Of a stretch of 64,000 nt of DNA, positions 37,567-46,729 are shown in pieces. The stretch comes from Polynucleobacter sp. AM-26B4 (GTDB lineage Bacteria > Pseudomonadota > Gammaproteobacteria > Burkholderiales > Burkholderiaceae). The DNA is taken from assembly GCF_018882285.1 (NCBI RefSeq), contig NZ_JACVOT010000001.1:558001-622000 (forward strand), read 5' to 3'. Position 1 is the stretch's first letter, and the number at the start of each line of letters is the position of its first letter. Under the pieces are notes generated by a model. That model was given only the letters and a program-made list of their open reading frames with translations, ran no database searches and was not told the DNA's origin. Made by a program: the position numbers and the translations under genes.

Positions 37567-39090
37567 ATGACTGCTAGCAATAGCTCTGGTTCTAAAGGCT
37601 TGGTCTGGCTTCGCCGTGACCTAAGACTTCACGACCACCATGCCATGCGCATGGCGCTGAAAGCTTGCAAGCAAGTTTGGGTGGTGTTTGTATTTGATAC
37701 GGACATCTTGTCTCACCTCTTAGATAGAGGTCTTACAAAAGATCGACGCATTGATTTCATTTGGCAATCTTTACAAGAAATCAACGCCGAACTGCAAAGC
37801 AAAGGCGGCGGACTCATCGTGCGCCATGGCAAAGCAGTCGACATCATTCCACAGCTCGCCACCGAATTAGGTGTTCAAGCGGTTTACACCAATAAAGATT
37901 ATGAGCCTGCAGCCATAGAACGAGATCGTTTGGTCTCACTCGCACTTGAAGCAAAAGATATTGCTTTTCATGGCTACAAAGATCAAGTGATCTTTGAGCA
38001 TCAACAAGTACTCACAGGACAAGGTGGTGTGTTCTCCGTATTCACACCATTTAAAAATGCTTGGCTTAAAAAACTTCAAGCCACCGATCTTGATGCGCAT
38101 GCTGTTGATTTAGATAGCGGCCAATTTGCAGCAATACCAAAAGCATTAAACCTACCTTTCCCATCACTGGAAGCGATGGGCTTTGAACCCACCGGGATTG
38201 AATCGTATCTACCCACTGGTATGTCAGGTGCATCCGAACTCTTTGAGCAGTTCTTAGATCGCATGGATCAATACCATGCCACCCGTGACTTTCCAGCAGT
38301 CAAAGGTCCCAGTTATTTATCAGTGCACTCTCGCTTTGGCACGATTTCTATTCGAGCGCTGGTGCGCGAGGCGCATCACCGCATGTTGGCGGGCAGCATG
38401 GGTGCCACCATCTGGTTATCAGAACTGATTTGGCGTGACTTTTATTTCATGATTCTGAGCAATCACCCAAGGCTCGCTCCAGCATTAGGAAAGAAATCAC
38501 TGATTCACGGCACAGCAGGACATCAATCATTCAAACCTGATTACGACAAGATTTTTTGGGAAAGCGGTGCTAAAGCTCAAAAATTATTTAAAGCCTGGTG
38601 TGAAGGTAAAACTGGTTACCCGTTAGTAGATGCAGCGATGCATCAACTCAATCAAAGTGGCTACATGCACAATCGTTTGCGCATGGTCGTGGCTTGCTTC
38701 TTGATCAAAGATTTAGGCATTGATTGGCGTTGGGGTGAACAATACTTTGCAGACCACCTCAATGACTTTGACTTTGCCGCAAACAATGGTGGATGGCAGT
38801 GGGCCTCTTCAAGCGGCTGTGATGCACAACCCTACTTCCGCATCTTTAATCCCATCACCCAATCTGAAAAATTTGATGGGGAAGGTAAATTCATTAAAAA
38901 GTATTTACCGCAGTTGTCTAAACTATCCAAAAAAGCGATTCATGCTCCTTGGTTAGCAGGTGATATTGAATTAGATCTTGCAGGTGTTCGTTTGGGCCGA
39001 GATTATCCGCCACCCATAGTGCAACATGACGAGGCTAGAAAAAATACCTTGATCAGGTACGCGGTGGTAAAAAAAGAGTCTGCCGAATAA
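37567..39090 (+). CDS. phrB: Deoxyribodipyrimidine photolyase
   Basis: A 507-residue class I photolyase that repairs cyclobutane pyrimidine dimers in light. The N-terminal antenna domain begins GLVWLRRDLRLHDHHAMRMA. The FAD domain shows LSELIWRDFYFMILSNHPR, FKAWCEGKTGYPLVDAAMHQ, SGYMHNRLRMVVACFLIKDL, WRWGEQYFADHLNDFDFAAN and NGGWQWASSSGCDAQPYFRI. A good Shine-Dalgarno (AGGAGA, 37553-37558) lies eight bases before ATG 37567. Residues 6-8 of the antenna domain and binding of MTHF or deazaflavin cannot be distinguished here. Slightly long for the family (usually 470-480) owing to a loop around 185-225. Confidence 0.95.
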   Translation: MTASNSSGSKGLVWLRRDLRLHDHHAMRMALKACKQVWVVFVFDTDILSHLLDRGLTKDRRIDFIWQSLQEINAELQSKGGGLIVRHGKAVDIIPQLATELGVQAVYTNKDYEPAAIERDRLVSLALEAKDIAFHGYKDQVIFEHQQVLTGQGGVFSVFTPFKNAWLKKLQATDLDAHAVDLDSGQFAAIPKALNLPFPSLEAMGFEPTGIESYLPTGMSGASELFEQFLDRMDQYHATRDFPAVKGPSYLSVHSRFGTISIRALVREAHHRMLAGSMGATIWLSELIWRDFYFMILSNHPRLAPALGKKSLIHGTAGHQSFKPDYDKIFWESGAKAQKLFKAWCEGKTGYPLVDAAMHQLNQSGYMHNRLRMVVACFLIKDLGIDWRWGEQYFADHLNDFDFAANNGGWQWASSSGCDAQPYFRIFNPITQSEKFDGEGKFIKKYLPQLSKLSKKAIHAPWLAGDIELDLAGVRLGRDYPPPIVQHDEARKNTLIRYAVVKKESAE

Positions 39091-39118
39091 AACATTCACC
39101 CAATAAATTTCGTAATAC

Positions 39119-39868
39119 ATGATGATTTATCTCAATAAAATTCTTCCATATTTAATTTACCCAACAACCATCATCCTGGTTTTATTGATTGCAGGACTTT
39201 TTTTAAAAAAGAGAGTTCTACTAATTGTTGCAACCACAATATTTTTAATTACCAGCAATCCTTTAATCTCAGATCAAATGATAGGTTATCTTGAAGCTGG
39301 CCAATTAAAAAATCCAGTTGATGAAGTGCAAAAAGCCGATGCCATTGTTGTTCTTAGTGGCATGCTCACCACAATTGAAACCAGCAAGGGTCTTGATTTT
39401 GAATGGTTGGATCCTGATAGATTTTTTGGCGGCGTTGAATTAATTCGCGCTGATAAAGTTCCACTGCTTATCTTCACAGGAGGAAAGCTCCCGTGGCAAA
39501 AAATTAATTCAACAGAAGGTGAAGTCTTAGCAAAATATGCGAAAAATTTTGGGGTTGATCCTAACGTTATTCAGATCACGAAAGAAGTCCAAAATACAGA
39601 AGATGAGGCGAAGGCAGTTAAGGAGCTTTTAACTTCTAAAAACCTGAATAAGATTATTTTGGTAACTTCTGCTTTTCATATGCCTCGCGCAAAACGCCTA
39701 TTTGAAAAACAAGGGTTTGTAGTTGAGCCCTATCCTGTTGATTTCAAGGTAGAGGCCAATACAATTACCATATTGGACTTTTTACCCAGCGCCTTTGCTA
39801 TGAAAAATTTTGAATTTGCGATGAGAGAACTGCTGGGAAGAGCCTATTACCAAATTAAAGTCCAATAG
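39119..39868 (+). CDS. YdcF/ElyC-like DUF218 membrane protein
   Basis: A 249-residue DUF218 protein with two N-terminal hydrophobic helices (about residues 8-27 and 31-48). The soluble DUF218 domain reads QKADAIVVLSGMLTTIETSK, LIFTGGKLPWQKI and ILVTSAFHMPRAKRLFEKQG. E. coli ElyC is an envelope factor affecting undecaprenyl phosphate use and peptidoglycan at low temperature. It lies 28 bp after phrB and its end overlaps the convergent apaH by 14 bp. Confidence 0.88.
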   Translation: MMIYLNKILPYLIYPTTIILVLLIAGLFLKKRVLLIVATTIFLITSNPLISDQMIGYLEAGQLKNPVDEVQKADAIVVLSGMLTTIETSKGLDFEWLDPDRFFGGVELIRADKVPLLIFTGGKLPWQKINSTEGEVLAKYAKNFGVDPNVIQITKEVQNTEDEAKAVKELLTSKNLNKIILVTSAFHMPRAKRLFEKQGFVVEPYPVDFKVEANTITILDFLPSAFAMKNFEFAMRELLGRAYYQIKVQ

Positions 39869-40688
39869 GCTTATGTAATCCAGGCACTTGAACAAACTGA
39901 GGCCTTTTATCCAAGGACATGGCAGTCAGTTGACCACCCCAAACACAACCGGTATCTAAACCGACCACATTTTTTTTCTTGAGTAATCCCAAAGTAGACC
40001 AATGACCAAAAATAATTTTGGTATCTTGAGTTTTCCTGCTCGGAACCTCAAACCAAGGCATATAACCTTTGGGTGCATCACCAGCACCCTCTTTACTCTC
40101 AAACTCCATCACACCCCTGGCAGTACAAAAGCGCAAGCGAGTGAATGAATTAATGATGACTCTTAAGCGCTCTGCACCTTTGAGATTGTCATTCCATTGA
40201 TTTGGTGTGTTGCCATACATCTCAATCAAGGACTTGGCATAGTTTTTATGTCGCAAGACTTTTTCTAATTCATGTGCCAACTCGAGAGTTTTAGTGACAC
40301 TCCATTGCGGCAAGATTCCTGCGTGCACAAAAAGAGTGTCTAGGTTTTCTTTGCCACTGTACAAAGCTATCGGACGATGTCTTAACCAATCTATCAATTC
40401 TTTTCGATCGGGTGCTTTGAGGATGTCATCCAAGGTATCCAATGATTTGGGACCGCGTATTCCTGCATCTCTGGCCAGTAAATGTAAATCATGATTACCC
40501 AAAATGCATTCTGCTTGTCCCGCCTCTTGCAATGCCTTAAGAGTTCGCAAAGCACCCAAGGAATCTGGACCACGATTCACCAAATCACCCACACAAATAA
40601 TTTTTGAGTCTTTGGGTAATTTTTTGATGAGCTGCTTCAGCTGCTGATTGCAGCCTTGAACATCTCCTATGGCAAATATATCGTTCAT
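39855..40688 (-). CDS. apaH: Symmetrical bis(5'-nucleosyl)-tetraphosphatase
   Basis: A 277-residue ApaH that splits Ap4A to 2 ADP. The metallophosphatase motifs are GDVQGC at 8-13, GDLVNRGPDSLG at 34-45 and GNHDLHLL at 64-71. VHAGILPQW follows, with FGHWSTLGLL and GLDTGCVWGGQLTAM. These are all expected blocks in order, and the length is normal. The gene is convergent with the DUF218 gene, overlapping by 14 bp. Confidence 0.95.
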   Translation of the reverse strand: MNDIFAIGDVQGCNQQLKQLIKKLPKDSKIICVGDLVNRGPDSLGALRTLKALQEAGQAECILGNHDLHLLARDAGIRGPKSLDTLDDILKAPDRKELIDWLRHRPIALYSGKENLDTLFVHAGILPQWSVTKTLELAHELEKVLRHKNYAKSLIEMYGNTPNQWNDNLKGAERLRVIINSFTRLRFCTARGVMEFESKEGAGDAPKGYMPWFEVPSRKTQDTKIIFGHWSTLGLLKKKNVVGLDTGCVWGGQLTAMSLDKRPQFVQVPGLHKPIGL

Positions 40689-40724
40689 ATACCCCTTAGT
40701 TTAATGGGTGATGATTTTGTTGAT

Positions 40725-40753
40725 TTGTTTTTCTATTATAAAAAGCATAAGAT
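40725..40753 (+). promoter_or_regulatory. Candidate sigma70 promoter before the small-protein pair
   Basis: TTGTTT (40725-40730) and TAAGAT (40748-40753) are separated by 17 bp and lie 28 bp before the ATG at 40782. Both hexamers match the consensus only partly. It could drive the two small overlapping genes. Confidence 0.3.
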
Positions 40754-40781
40754 GCTATTCTGATAACCAAGCAAATCTTCA

Positions 40782-41048
40782 ATGAAATTTAATTCTTTAC
40801 TCTTTGCGGACTCCCTTGAACAAAAGGATTTTTCTGTAGAACAAACAAAAGGTATCGCCTACGGCGCCTTTGAATGCTTTGATATAGAAAAACTAGCAAC
40901 AAAAGATGAAATAAAGCATCTAGCTACAAAAGAAGATCTCGCAAGATCTATCCACACTTTGTTCATGCAACTATTGGGTGTCATCATTGGTGTACAAACA
41001 GTGATGATTGGCCTGATGCTTTTCTTACATCGATTAAAAACATCATGA
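40782..41048 (+). CDS. Small coiled-coil/transmembrane protein, tandem copy A
   Basis: An 88-residue protein with no confidently recognised family. It has a KLATKDEIKHLATKEDLARS segment resembling repeats in CCDC90/DUF1640-type coiled-coil proteins, followed by a C-terminal transmembrane segment (about residues 61-82, LLGVIIGVQTVMIGLMLFL) and a short basic tail HRLK. It starts MKFNS and ends FLHRLKTS, which resembles the next gene. The stop and start overlap as ATGA. A function is not known; it might be a membrane-linked partner or a decayed phage-type gene. Confidence 0.6.
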   Translation: MKFNSLLFADSLEQKDFSVEQTKGIAYGAFECFDIEKLATKDEIKHLATKEDLARSIHTLFMQLLGVIIGVQTVMIGLMLFLHRLKTS

Positions 41049-41278
41049 AATTTAACTCTCACCAAGACCTAGCCACAACGAAAGACGTGACTCAAATAGA
41101 AGACAGCATTGATTTAATGCTCATTAAACTGAATCAAAAAATTGAGTTAGTCGGAATTCGTCTTGAAAAATCAATCGCCGATCTTGGCACTAAATTGACC
41201 ACATTTATTTGTGCCAGCTCATTATCTATGATGACAATCTTGCTGGCTTTTATGACCTTCTTACATAGAAGCAAATGA
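41045..41278 (+). CDS. Small coiled-coil/transmembrane protein, tandem copy B
   Basis: A 77-residue protein with an amphipathic coiled-coil part (about residues 10-50, [20 protein letters not shown]) and a C-terminal transmembrane segment (about 52-72) ending FLHRSK. It shares the MKFNS opening and FLHR ending with the preceding gene, suggesting tandem duplication or a related pair. Its 3' end overlaps the convergent hemL by 18 bp. No function is assigned. A third protein of the same layout lies at 42870. Confidence 0.58.
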   Translation: MKFNSHQDLATTKDVTQIEDSIDLMLIKLNQKIELVGIRLEKSIADLGTKLTTFICASSLSMMTILLAFMTFLHRSK

Positions 41279-42553
41279 TTTTTCTGCTGCGTTGAACATC
41301 TCATCTAGAACTGCATCATCGTGCGCAATTGATAAGAAACCAGCTTCATAAGCAGATGGCGCCAAATACACCCCATTGTCTAGCATCAAGTGGAAGAATT
41401 TCTTGAAAGCTTCAATGTCACTGGCAGTCACTGCAGTATAAGAAGTTGGCACCTCTTGAGAGAAATACAAACCAAACATACCGCCCACGCTATCGACTGA
41501 GAATGGAACTCCTGCCTGATTAGCTCGTTCTTGCATACCATTCACAAACTTTTTAGTCTGAGTGGTCAAGCAATCAAAAAAGCCAGGGCGAGTGATGATA
41601 TCTAGATTGGCTAATCCAGCTGCAACTGCCAATGGATTACCAGACAAAGTACCTGCTTGATAAACATTGCCTAAGGGGGCTAATTTATTCATGATGTCAG
41701 CACGACCGCCAAAGGCAGCCATTGGCATACCACCGCCCATGACCTTACCCAAACAAGTTAAATCTGGTTTAATGCCATGCAAACTTTGTGCGCCACCTAA
41801 AGCCACTCTAAAACCAGTCATCACTTCGTCATAAATCAGCACAGCACCTTCTTTGGTGGTCAGATCACGCATTGCTTTAACAAAGGCAGAGCTTGGCTGA
41901 ATCAAATTCATATTGCCAGCAATTGGCTCAACAATCAGTGCTGCAATCTTGCCAGCATTTTGTTTGAAAGCCACCTCAAGAGCTTCCACATCATTGAATG
42001 GCAGCACCAATGTGTGTTTCACTAGATCTTGTGGAACACCGCCTGATGATGGTGCATTTTGCGTGCTATCAGCAAAGGTCAACATGCCTGAACCAGCTTT
42101 GACCAATAAGCTATCAGCATGACCGTGGTAGCAACCCTCAAATTTAATGATCAGATCTCGGCCAGTAAACCCACGCGCCAAACGCAAAGCGCTCATCGTA
42201 GCTTCTGTACCACTAGAAACTAAGCGTACTTGCTCAATACTAGGAACCAATTGGCAGATACGCTCTGCCATCACAATTTCACCTTCAGTTGGAGCACCAT
42301 AACTAAAACTATGAACCGCAGCCTCTTGCAGAGCCTTCACAACTTCAGGATGAGCATGACCCACAATCATCGGACCCCATGAGCCAATACAGTCGATATA
42401 TCTCTTATAGTCTGCATCCCAGAAATAAGCGCCTTGTGCACGCTTGATAAAGCGTGGCACGCCACCCACCTGACGGAATGCTCTCACTGGAGAGTTCACG
42501 CCACCCGGTGTGGTTTTTTGTGCTCGGAGGAATAGTTCTTCGTTTTTGCTCAT
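41261..42553 (-). CDS. hemL: Glutamate-1-semialdehyde 2,1-aminomutase
   Basis: A 430-residue PLP enzyme that makes 5-aminolevulinate from glutamate-1-semialdehyde in the C5 heme route. The ATG at 42553 ([20 protein letters not shown]) is preferred over a TTG at 42577, because family members start there. Blocks are [51 protein letters not shown] and the PLP-Lys segment [17 protein letters not shown]. It is separate from the glutamate-1-semialdehyde-aminotransferase-like domain in the 27805 fusion, which is an old paralog. Confidence 0.95.
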   Translation of the reverse strand: MSKNEELFLRAQKTTPGGVNSPVRAFRQVGGVPRFIKRAQGAYFWDADYKRYIDCIGSWGPMIVGHAHPEVVKALQEAAVHSFSYGAPTEGEIVMAERICQLVPSIEQVRLVSSGTEATMSALRLARGFTGRDLIIKFEGCYHGHADSLLVKAGSGMLTFADSTQNAPSSGGVPQDLVKHTLVLPFNDVEALEVAFKQNAGKIAALIVEPIAGNMNLIQPSSAFVKAMRDLTTKEGAVLIYDEVMTGFRVALGGAQSLHGIKPDLTCLGKVMGGGMPMAAFGGRADIMNKLAPLGNVYQAGTLSGNPLAVAAGLANLDIITRPGFFDCLTTQTKKFVNGMQERANQAGVPFSVDSVGGMFGLYFSQEVPTSYTAVTASDIEAFKKFFHLMLDNGVYLAPSAYEAGFLSIAHDDAVLDEMFNAAEKSFASM

Positions 42554-42598
42554 ATCTTTAAATTCTTTAACTATCAAAAATGGTGCATTTAAAACTTC

Positions 42599-42620
42599 AA
42601 AGCCACCCGAAGGTGGCTTT
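42599..42620 (-). terminator. Rho-independent-type hairpin with UUCG loop, downstream of rubredoxin
   Basis: The inverted repeat AAAGCCACC (42599-42607) and GGTGGCTTT (42612-42620) surrounds a four-base loop, which reads TTCG on the minus (transcribed) strand, giving the very stable C(UUCG)G tetraloop. A U-rich run is short. It lies 15 bp past the rubredoxin stop and upstream of hemL, so it should separate the two transcripts. Confidence 0.75.
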
Positions 42621-42635
42621 ATGAATCTAGTTGAT

Positions 42636-42806
42636 TTAGATGACAGTCATCTCGAAATCTTCTTTGCGTGCACCACACTCTGGACACGTCCAGTTCATTG
42701 GAACGTCTTTCCACAATGTACCAGGAGCAATACCCTCATCAGGCAAGCCAGCCTCTTCATCGTAGACCCAGCCACAAATCAAACACATATAAGTTTTAAA
42801 TTCCAT
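42636..42806 (-). CDS. Rubredoxin
   Basis: A 56-residue rubredoxin, a one-iron electron carrier. The four Cys ligands are Cys8, Cys11, Cys41 and Cys44 in [13 protein letters not shown] and [12 protein letters not shown]. The ATG at 42806 is chosen over an upstream start at 42866 because MEFKTYMC begins the conserved domain and AGGAAAGA is a good Shine-Dalgarno. Rubredoxins next to hemL are common in Burkholderiales. Its redox partner is not in the window. Confidence 0.94.
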   Translation of the reverse strand: MEFKTYMCLICGWVYDEEAGLPDEGIAPGTLWKDVPMNWTCPECGARKEDFEMTVI

Positions 42807-42869
42807 GATCTCTTTCCTGTTTTCAATTATTTTACTGGTGTTTTGGAATTTACAAATATTTAGCAAAAC

Positions 42870-43049
42870 TCAATGCAGCTGGTCAAAAAACCTAAGACTC
42901 TTTAAAAGACATAAAGAACTGATAATCATCAGACCAATGATCATAGTTTGGCGATGGATTGTTTCAACAATCTTTTTACTCAAGCGACTCTCCAGAGCAT
43001 CGAAGTCAGCTTTTATCTCTGCCCGCAGATCAACTATAGATTTTTCCAT
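42870..43049 (-). CDS. Small coiled-coil/transmembrane protein, third member
   Basis: A 59-residue protein starting MEKSIVDLRAEIKADFDALE from ATG 43049 (a GTG lies one codon earlier). A charged amphipathic helix is followed by a transmembrane segment (about residues 34-52: QTMIIGLMIISSLCLLK). The QTMIIGLM resembles QTVMIGLM in the 40782 protein, so the three small proteins on either side of hemL may be related. No function is assigned. Confidence 0.5.
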   Translation of the reverse strand: MEKSIVDLRAEIKADFDALESRLSKKIVETIHRQTMIIGLMIISSLCLLKSLRFFDQLH

Positions 43050-43183
43050 CACAGACTTTAGCCTTTTTACTGTTACTCAACCCACCAAACAATTATGGAT
43101 TTTATAAATAAAAGAGCATCAAATCAAATCAACAAATCTGACAATGATTGGGCTTAGAAAAAATAAGTTATTACAGCTTAGTT

Positions 43184-44620
43184 TTATGAGGCCGATGAAG
43201 AAGCATCCGGTCTTTTCATATCAAACCTGAACAAGCGACACTCTAAGGGGCCATTAAATAACGGGGTACGCTTAGACTCTTTCATGCGCACTTGACCTGG
43301 TAAACCCATATCGGCTGTTAAGACATCCACTTGCCAACCTTGAAAGTTATCTTTGAGATGCTTACCAAACTGATTTAAAAACTCCATGAACTCTGGTGAG
43401 TTATTGTTCTTAGGCAAAGCATCACGTGCGCCACGACCTTTGACACGCTCACTGCCATCACGACCACCCTTGATCTCTAAACGCTCACCATACGGTGGAT
43501 TAAAGAGCATCACGCCTGGCTCTGCAAACGGTGACTTGGCCACCAAAGCATCAATTTGACGAACATTCGATAGAACACCTGATTGGGCTGGTAAGCCAGC
43601 GCGCTTCCAATTATTTTTAACGATTGTGATCATGTTCTCATTAATGTCACAAGCAGCCATCTTGAGCTTATTGGCATTGGCCAAACCTTGCTCAATATTT
43701 TTCTTGGCAACAATACACAAACCATCCCACTGTTTTTTTAAATCAGGCGTATTGAATGGCTTTAATCTCTGAAACCCAAACCCTTGATCAGCGCCCACCA
43801 AATCAACGCGTGTTGGACGATAACGGGTAAATTTAGAAGGCTCGGATTTATCTGCAGACTTCACAGCTTGGTTATGATCCTGCGCCGATTGTGCTGCATC
43901 TTGTTGAGGGTTCATCAACCCTGCTCGTATCGAGCCCGATGGAATCCCTAAACCTCTATAAGCGGCTTCAATTAAAAAAGTACCACTACCGCACATAGGA
44001 TCAAACAAAGGTTGCTCTGGCTTCCATCCTGTCAAAGCCAAAATACCGGCAGCTAAATTCTCTTTCAGGGGTGCTGCACCTTTGTCATCACGCCAACCGC
44101 GCTTAAACAAAGACTGACCGCTGGTATCCAAATAAACCGTGGCATGAGTCGCAGTTAAATGGGCTTGCACTCGAACGTCGGGCAATTCAGTATCAATGTT
44201 AGGGCGTGCGCCCTTAACTTCTCTCAAGCGATCGCACACCGCATCTTTGATTCTAAGGGTGACAAAGTTCAAACTCGTGAGTGGTGAACGATGCGCCGTC
44301 AAATCAACCCGCATGGTTTGATCGGGAGTGATCCAATCTTCCCAAGACAAAGAGCGAGCAGCTTTATAAATATCGTCTTCTTTGCGATACGCCACATGCG
44401 TCATTTGTAATAAACAACGACTGGCAATCCGAGAATGTAAGTTAATCGCCAAGGCCACGGACATTGGCCCCGCAACACCCAAGCCACCGGTGTTATTTAA
44501 TGGCGGAGGATCAATGACCCATGCGCCTAGAGCTTTGACTTCAGAGCGCTCAGAAATTTCTTTTAGCTCTTCTGCCAAAGGAATCTCAAGCCCACGTGGA
44601 CACACAATAAAAAACTTCAT
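43184..44620 (-). CDS. THUMP-class SAM-dependent 23S rRNA (guanine-N2) methyltransferase, RlmL-like
   Basis: A 478-residue protein. It starts MKFFIVCPRGLEIPLAEELK, as RlmL does, with a THUMP region in the first 160 residues. The methyltransferase domain shows FDPMCGSGTFLIEAAYRGLG (SAM motif I) and the catalytic MLFNPPYGERLEIKG (NPPY). E. coli RlmL is fused to a C-terminal RlmK domain; that part is absent here, giving the one-domain form. An insertion around residues 235-275 contains an Asp/Gln/Lys-rich stretch. It is likely to modify G2445-type positions of 23S rRNA. Confidence 0.88.
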   Translation of the reverse strand: MKFFIVCPRGLEIPLAEELKEISERSEVKALGAWVIDPPPLNNTGGLGVAGPMSVALAINLHSRIASRCLLQMTHVAYRKEDDIYKAARSLSWEDWITPDQTMRVDLTAHRSPLTSLNFVTLRIKDAVCDRLREVKGARPNIDTELPDVRVQAHLTATHATVYLDTSGQSLFKRGWRDDKGAAPLKENLAAGILALTGWKPEQPLFDPMCGSGTFLIEAAYRGLGIPSGSIRAGLMNPQQDAAQSAQDHNQAVKSADKSEPSKFTRYRPTRVDLVGADQGFGFQRLKPFNTPDLKKQWDGLCIVAKKNIEQGLANANKLKMAACDINENMITIVKNNWKRAGLPAQSGVLSNVRQIDALVAKSPFAEPGVMLFNPPYGERLEIKGGRDGSERVKGRGARDALPKNNNSPEFMEFLNQFGKHLKDNFQGWQVDVLTADMGLPGQVRMKESKRTPLFNGPLECRLFRFDMKRPDASSSAS

Positions 44621-44687
44621 TGATTAACCTTGAATATTCTGATTATTGGTTTTGATAACGATGGATTCACTCTTTTTAGCTAGTCGC

Positions 44688-45155
44688 TTAAAAAGGTTTC
44701 ACAACCACCAAAATACTCACGATCAAGAAAATAATCACTGGCACTTCGTTGAACCAACGGTACCAAACATGAGAGCGCTTGTTAATGCCAGCCTTGAACT
44801 TTTTATAAATCGAACCACAAGCGTGGTGATAACCCAATAAGATAAATACTAAGAATAACTTTGCGTGCATCCAACCAGAGCCAGGGCCTTTACCCACACC
44901 GTAATACAACCAAAGTATCAAACCTAAAATAACTGCGGGGACCATCAAGATGGTCATGAAGCGGTACAAGCGAAAAGACATACCTAAAAGGCGCTCTAAA
45001 ACTTGAGGATTGGTTTCTTGGGCCATGTTCACATAAATGCGCGGCAAATAAAACAAGCCTGCAAACCATGAAGCCACAAATAATATGTGAAATGCTTTCA
45101 CATACAAATACGCGCTGCCCATCACCACATTCACTGAATCACTCATCTCAACCAT
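44688..45155 (-). CDS. hemJ: CopD/HemJ family protoporphyrinogen oxidase
   Basis: A 155-residue membrane protein with four helices. KAFHILFVASWFAGLFYLPR near the N-terminus carries the conserved His and is diagnostic of HemJ (UPF0093). KLFLVFILLGYHHACGSIYK and RWFNEVPVIIFLIVSILVVV follow. HemJ oxidises protoporphyrinogen IX to protoporphyrin IX and fits heme synthesis with hemL close by. An alternative in-frame start lies at MSDS (residue 4). Confidence 0.9.
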   Translation of the reverse strand: MVEMSDSVNVVMGSAYLYVKAFHILFVASWFAGLFYLPRIYVNMAQETNPQVLERLLGMSFRLYRFMTILMVPAVILGLILWLYYGVGKGPGSGWMHAKLFLVFILLGYHHACGSIYKKFKAGINKRSHVWYRWFNEVPVIIFLIVSILVVVKPF

Positions 45156-45222
45156 CCCTTTTGGTTTACATTTCTGATATTAATTTTTACTAACGTTACT
45201 ACTTTAACTATCAAGCTCTAAC

Positions 45223-46518
45223 TCAGGTTCTGATTTCGCCCTGTCCAAACACGATGTATTTCATTGAAGTCAAACCTTCTAGACCAACTGGTCCTCTGGC
45301 GTGTAACTTGTCATTTGAAATACCAATCTCAGCACCCAGGCCATATTCAAAACCATCTGCAAAACGAGAGCTGGCATTGATCATCACACTGGCACTATCA
45401 ACTTCTCTTAAAAAACGCATACCGGCTGAATAATCTTCAGTGATGATGCAATCAGTGTGGTGACTGCCATACTGATTGATGTGCTCCATCGCCTCATCCA
45501 TATTGCTGACAGTTTTGATCGATAGAATTGGTGCCAAATACTCCGTAGACCAATCTTCTTCAGTGGCATCGATTAAATTCTTCACACCAGCGGCTTCAAG
45601 AGCTTGTTTGGTTTTTTTACAAACTCGCAACTCAACACCTTTGTCTTGATAAATCTTGCACAGAGGTAATAAAGAATCTTTGATCGCAGCCTCATGCACC
45701 AACAATGTTTCCATGGTGTTGCATGGTGCGTAGCGCTGAGTTTTAGCGTTATCACACACCTTGATGGCTTTGGCTGGATCAGCCAACACATCGATGTAGG
45801 TATGACAAATACCATCCAAGTGCTTGATCATTGGCACTCTGGCATCAGCCATCAAACGCTCGATCAAACTCTTGCCACCACGTGGCACGATCACGTCAAT
45901 ATATTCATTCATCGTGATCATGGCGCCCACAGCAGCACGATCGGTTGTTTCAACCACTTGCACTGCGTCTGATGGCAAGCCTGCCAAAGACAAACTCTCC
46001 TGAATCAACTTGGCCAATGCCGTGTTTGAATCAATCGCTTCTGAACCACCACGCAAAATAGTTGCATTGCCTGACTTCAAGCACAAAGCAGCAGCATCAA
46101 TCGTCACGTTAGGACGAGATTCATAGATGATGCCAATCACGCCCAAAGGCACACGCATTTGTCCCACCTGAATACCTGATGGCATTTTTCTAATATTGCT
46201 CATTTCACCAATTGGGTCTGACAACTTGGCAATTTGCTCCAAACCTTCAGCCATGGTGGCGATGGTTTTATCCGTGAGTGTCAAACGATCAATGAATGCA
46301 GCATCTTGGCCATTGGCTTTTGCACGCTCAACATCTTTGGCATTCACCACTTTCAAAGCTTCTGCATTTTTTCTAACTAAAGCTGCCAAGTGAATCAAAG
46401 CCTCATTTTTTGAAGCTGTGCTGGCGCGAGCCATCGCACGCGAAGCTGAACGGGCTTTTTGACCAATGCCCTTCATCAGGGTCACTGCGTCTGAATGTGT
46501 GTTGTTTTGATTGCTCAT
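45223..46518 (-). CDS. proA: Glutamate-5-semialdehyde dehydrogenase (gamma-glutamyl phosphate reductase)
   Basis: A 431-residue ProA, which reduces gamma-glutamyl phosphate to the semialdehyde in proline synthesis. It has [53 protein letters not shown], the catalytic Cys block [15 protein letters not shown] and [20 protein letters not shown]. The start MSNQNN at 46518 is preferred to the longer form at 46572. The linkage of proA to holA and leuS is usual for this group, here broken by fic. Confidence 0.94.
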   Translation of the reverse strand: MSNQNNTHSDAVTLMKGIGQKARSASRAMARASTASKNEALIHLAALVRKNAEALKVVNAKDVERAKANGQDAAFIDRLTLTDKTIATMAEGLEQIAKLSDPIGEMSNIRKMPSGIQVGQMRVPLGVIGIIYESRPNVTIDAAALCLKSGNATILRGGSEAIDSNTALAKLIQESLSLAGLPSDAVQVVETTDRAAVGAMITMNEYIDVIVPRGGKSLIERLMADARVPMIKHLDGICHTYIDVLADPAKAIKVCDNAKTQRYAPCNTMETLLVHEAAIKDSLLPLCKIYQDKGVELRVCKKTKQALEAAGVKNLIDATEEDWSTEYLAPILSIKTVSNMDEAMEHINQYGSHHTDCIITEDYSAGMRFLREVDSASVMINASSRFADGFEYGLGAEIGISNDKLHARGPVGLEGLTSMKYIVFGQGEIRT

Positions 46519-46649
46519 AGGCATTACTTTAACTGAAATTAGGGGTTTGAACGAATTCTTGAGGATTTTCAATGAGATAGCCTAGAACTGTTCCAAGCAA
46601 TTGAACTCACACCTTTAGAGTTTATTTAAAACTAAATTTTTAAATTAAT

Positions 46650-46717
46650 AGGTGTAATTGGGTGAAAAAATGGGTGAAAACCTAAAATATGGGTGTAATT
46701 GGGTGAAAAAATGGGTG
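46650..46717 (+). repeat. Phased GGGTGWA iterons upstream of fic (two copies of a 26-bp unit)
   Basis: A 26-bp unit GGTGTAATTGGGTGAAAAAA+TGGGTG occurs at 46651-46676 and again at 46692-46717, identical. Within them GGGTG (one AGGTG) cores start at 46650, 46660, 46672, 46691, 46701 and 46713, that is, about one helical turn apart within each unit. The array ends 12 bp before the fic ATG. It looks like a cooperative protein-binding site, possibly for autoregulation by the HTH at the Fic C-terminus. Confidence 0.85.
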
Positions 46718-46729
46718 TAAAATTCAACT

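Noticed and set aside
41261..42577. hemL start at TTG 42577
   Set aside because: [12 protein letters not shown] from ATG 42553 matches HemL starts.
42636..42866. Longer rubredoxin with a start at 42866
   Set aside because: The extra 20 residues are not rubredoxin-like, and AGGAAAGA lies before the ATG at 42806, so the short form is preferred.
42805..43107. A 100-codon plus-strand frame between hemL and the methyltransferase
   Set aside because: It runs antisense to the rubredoxin leader and the small membrane protein at 42870-43049 and resembles no family.
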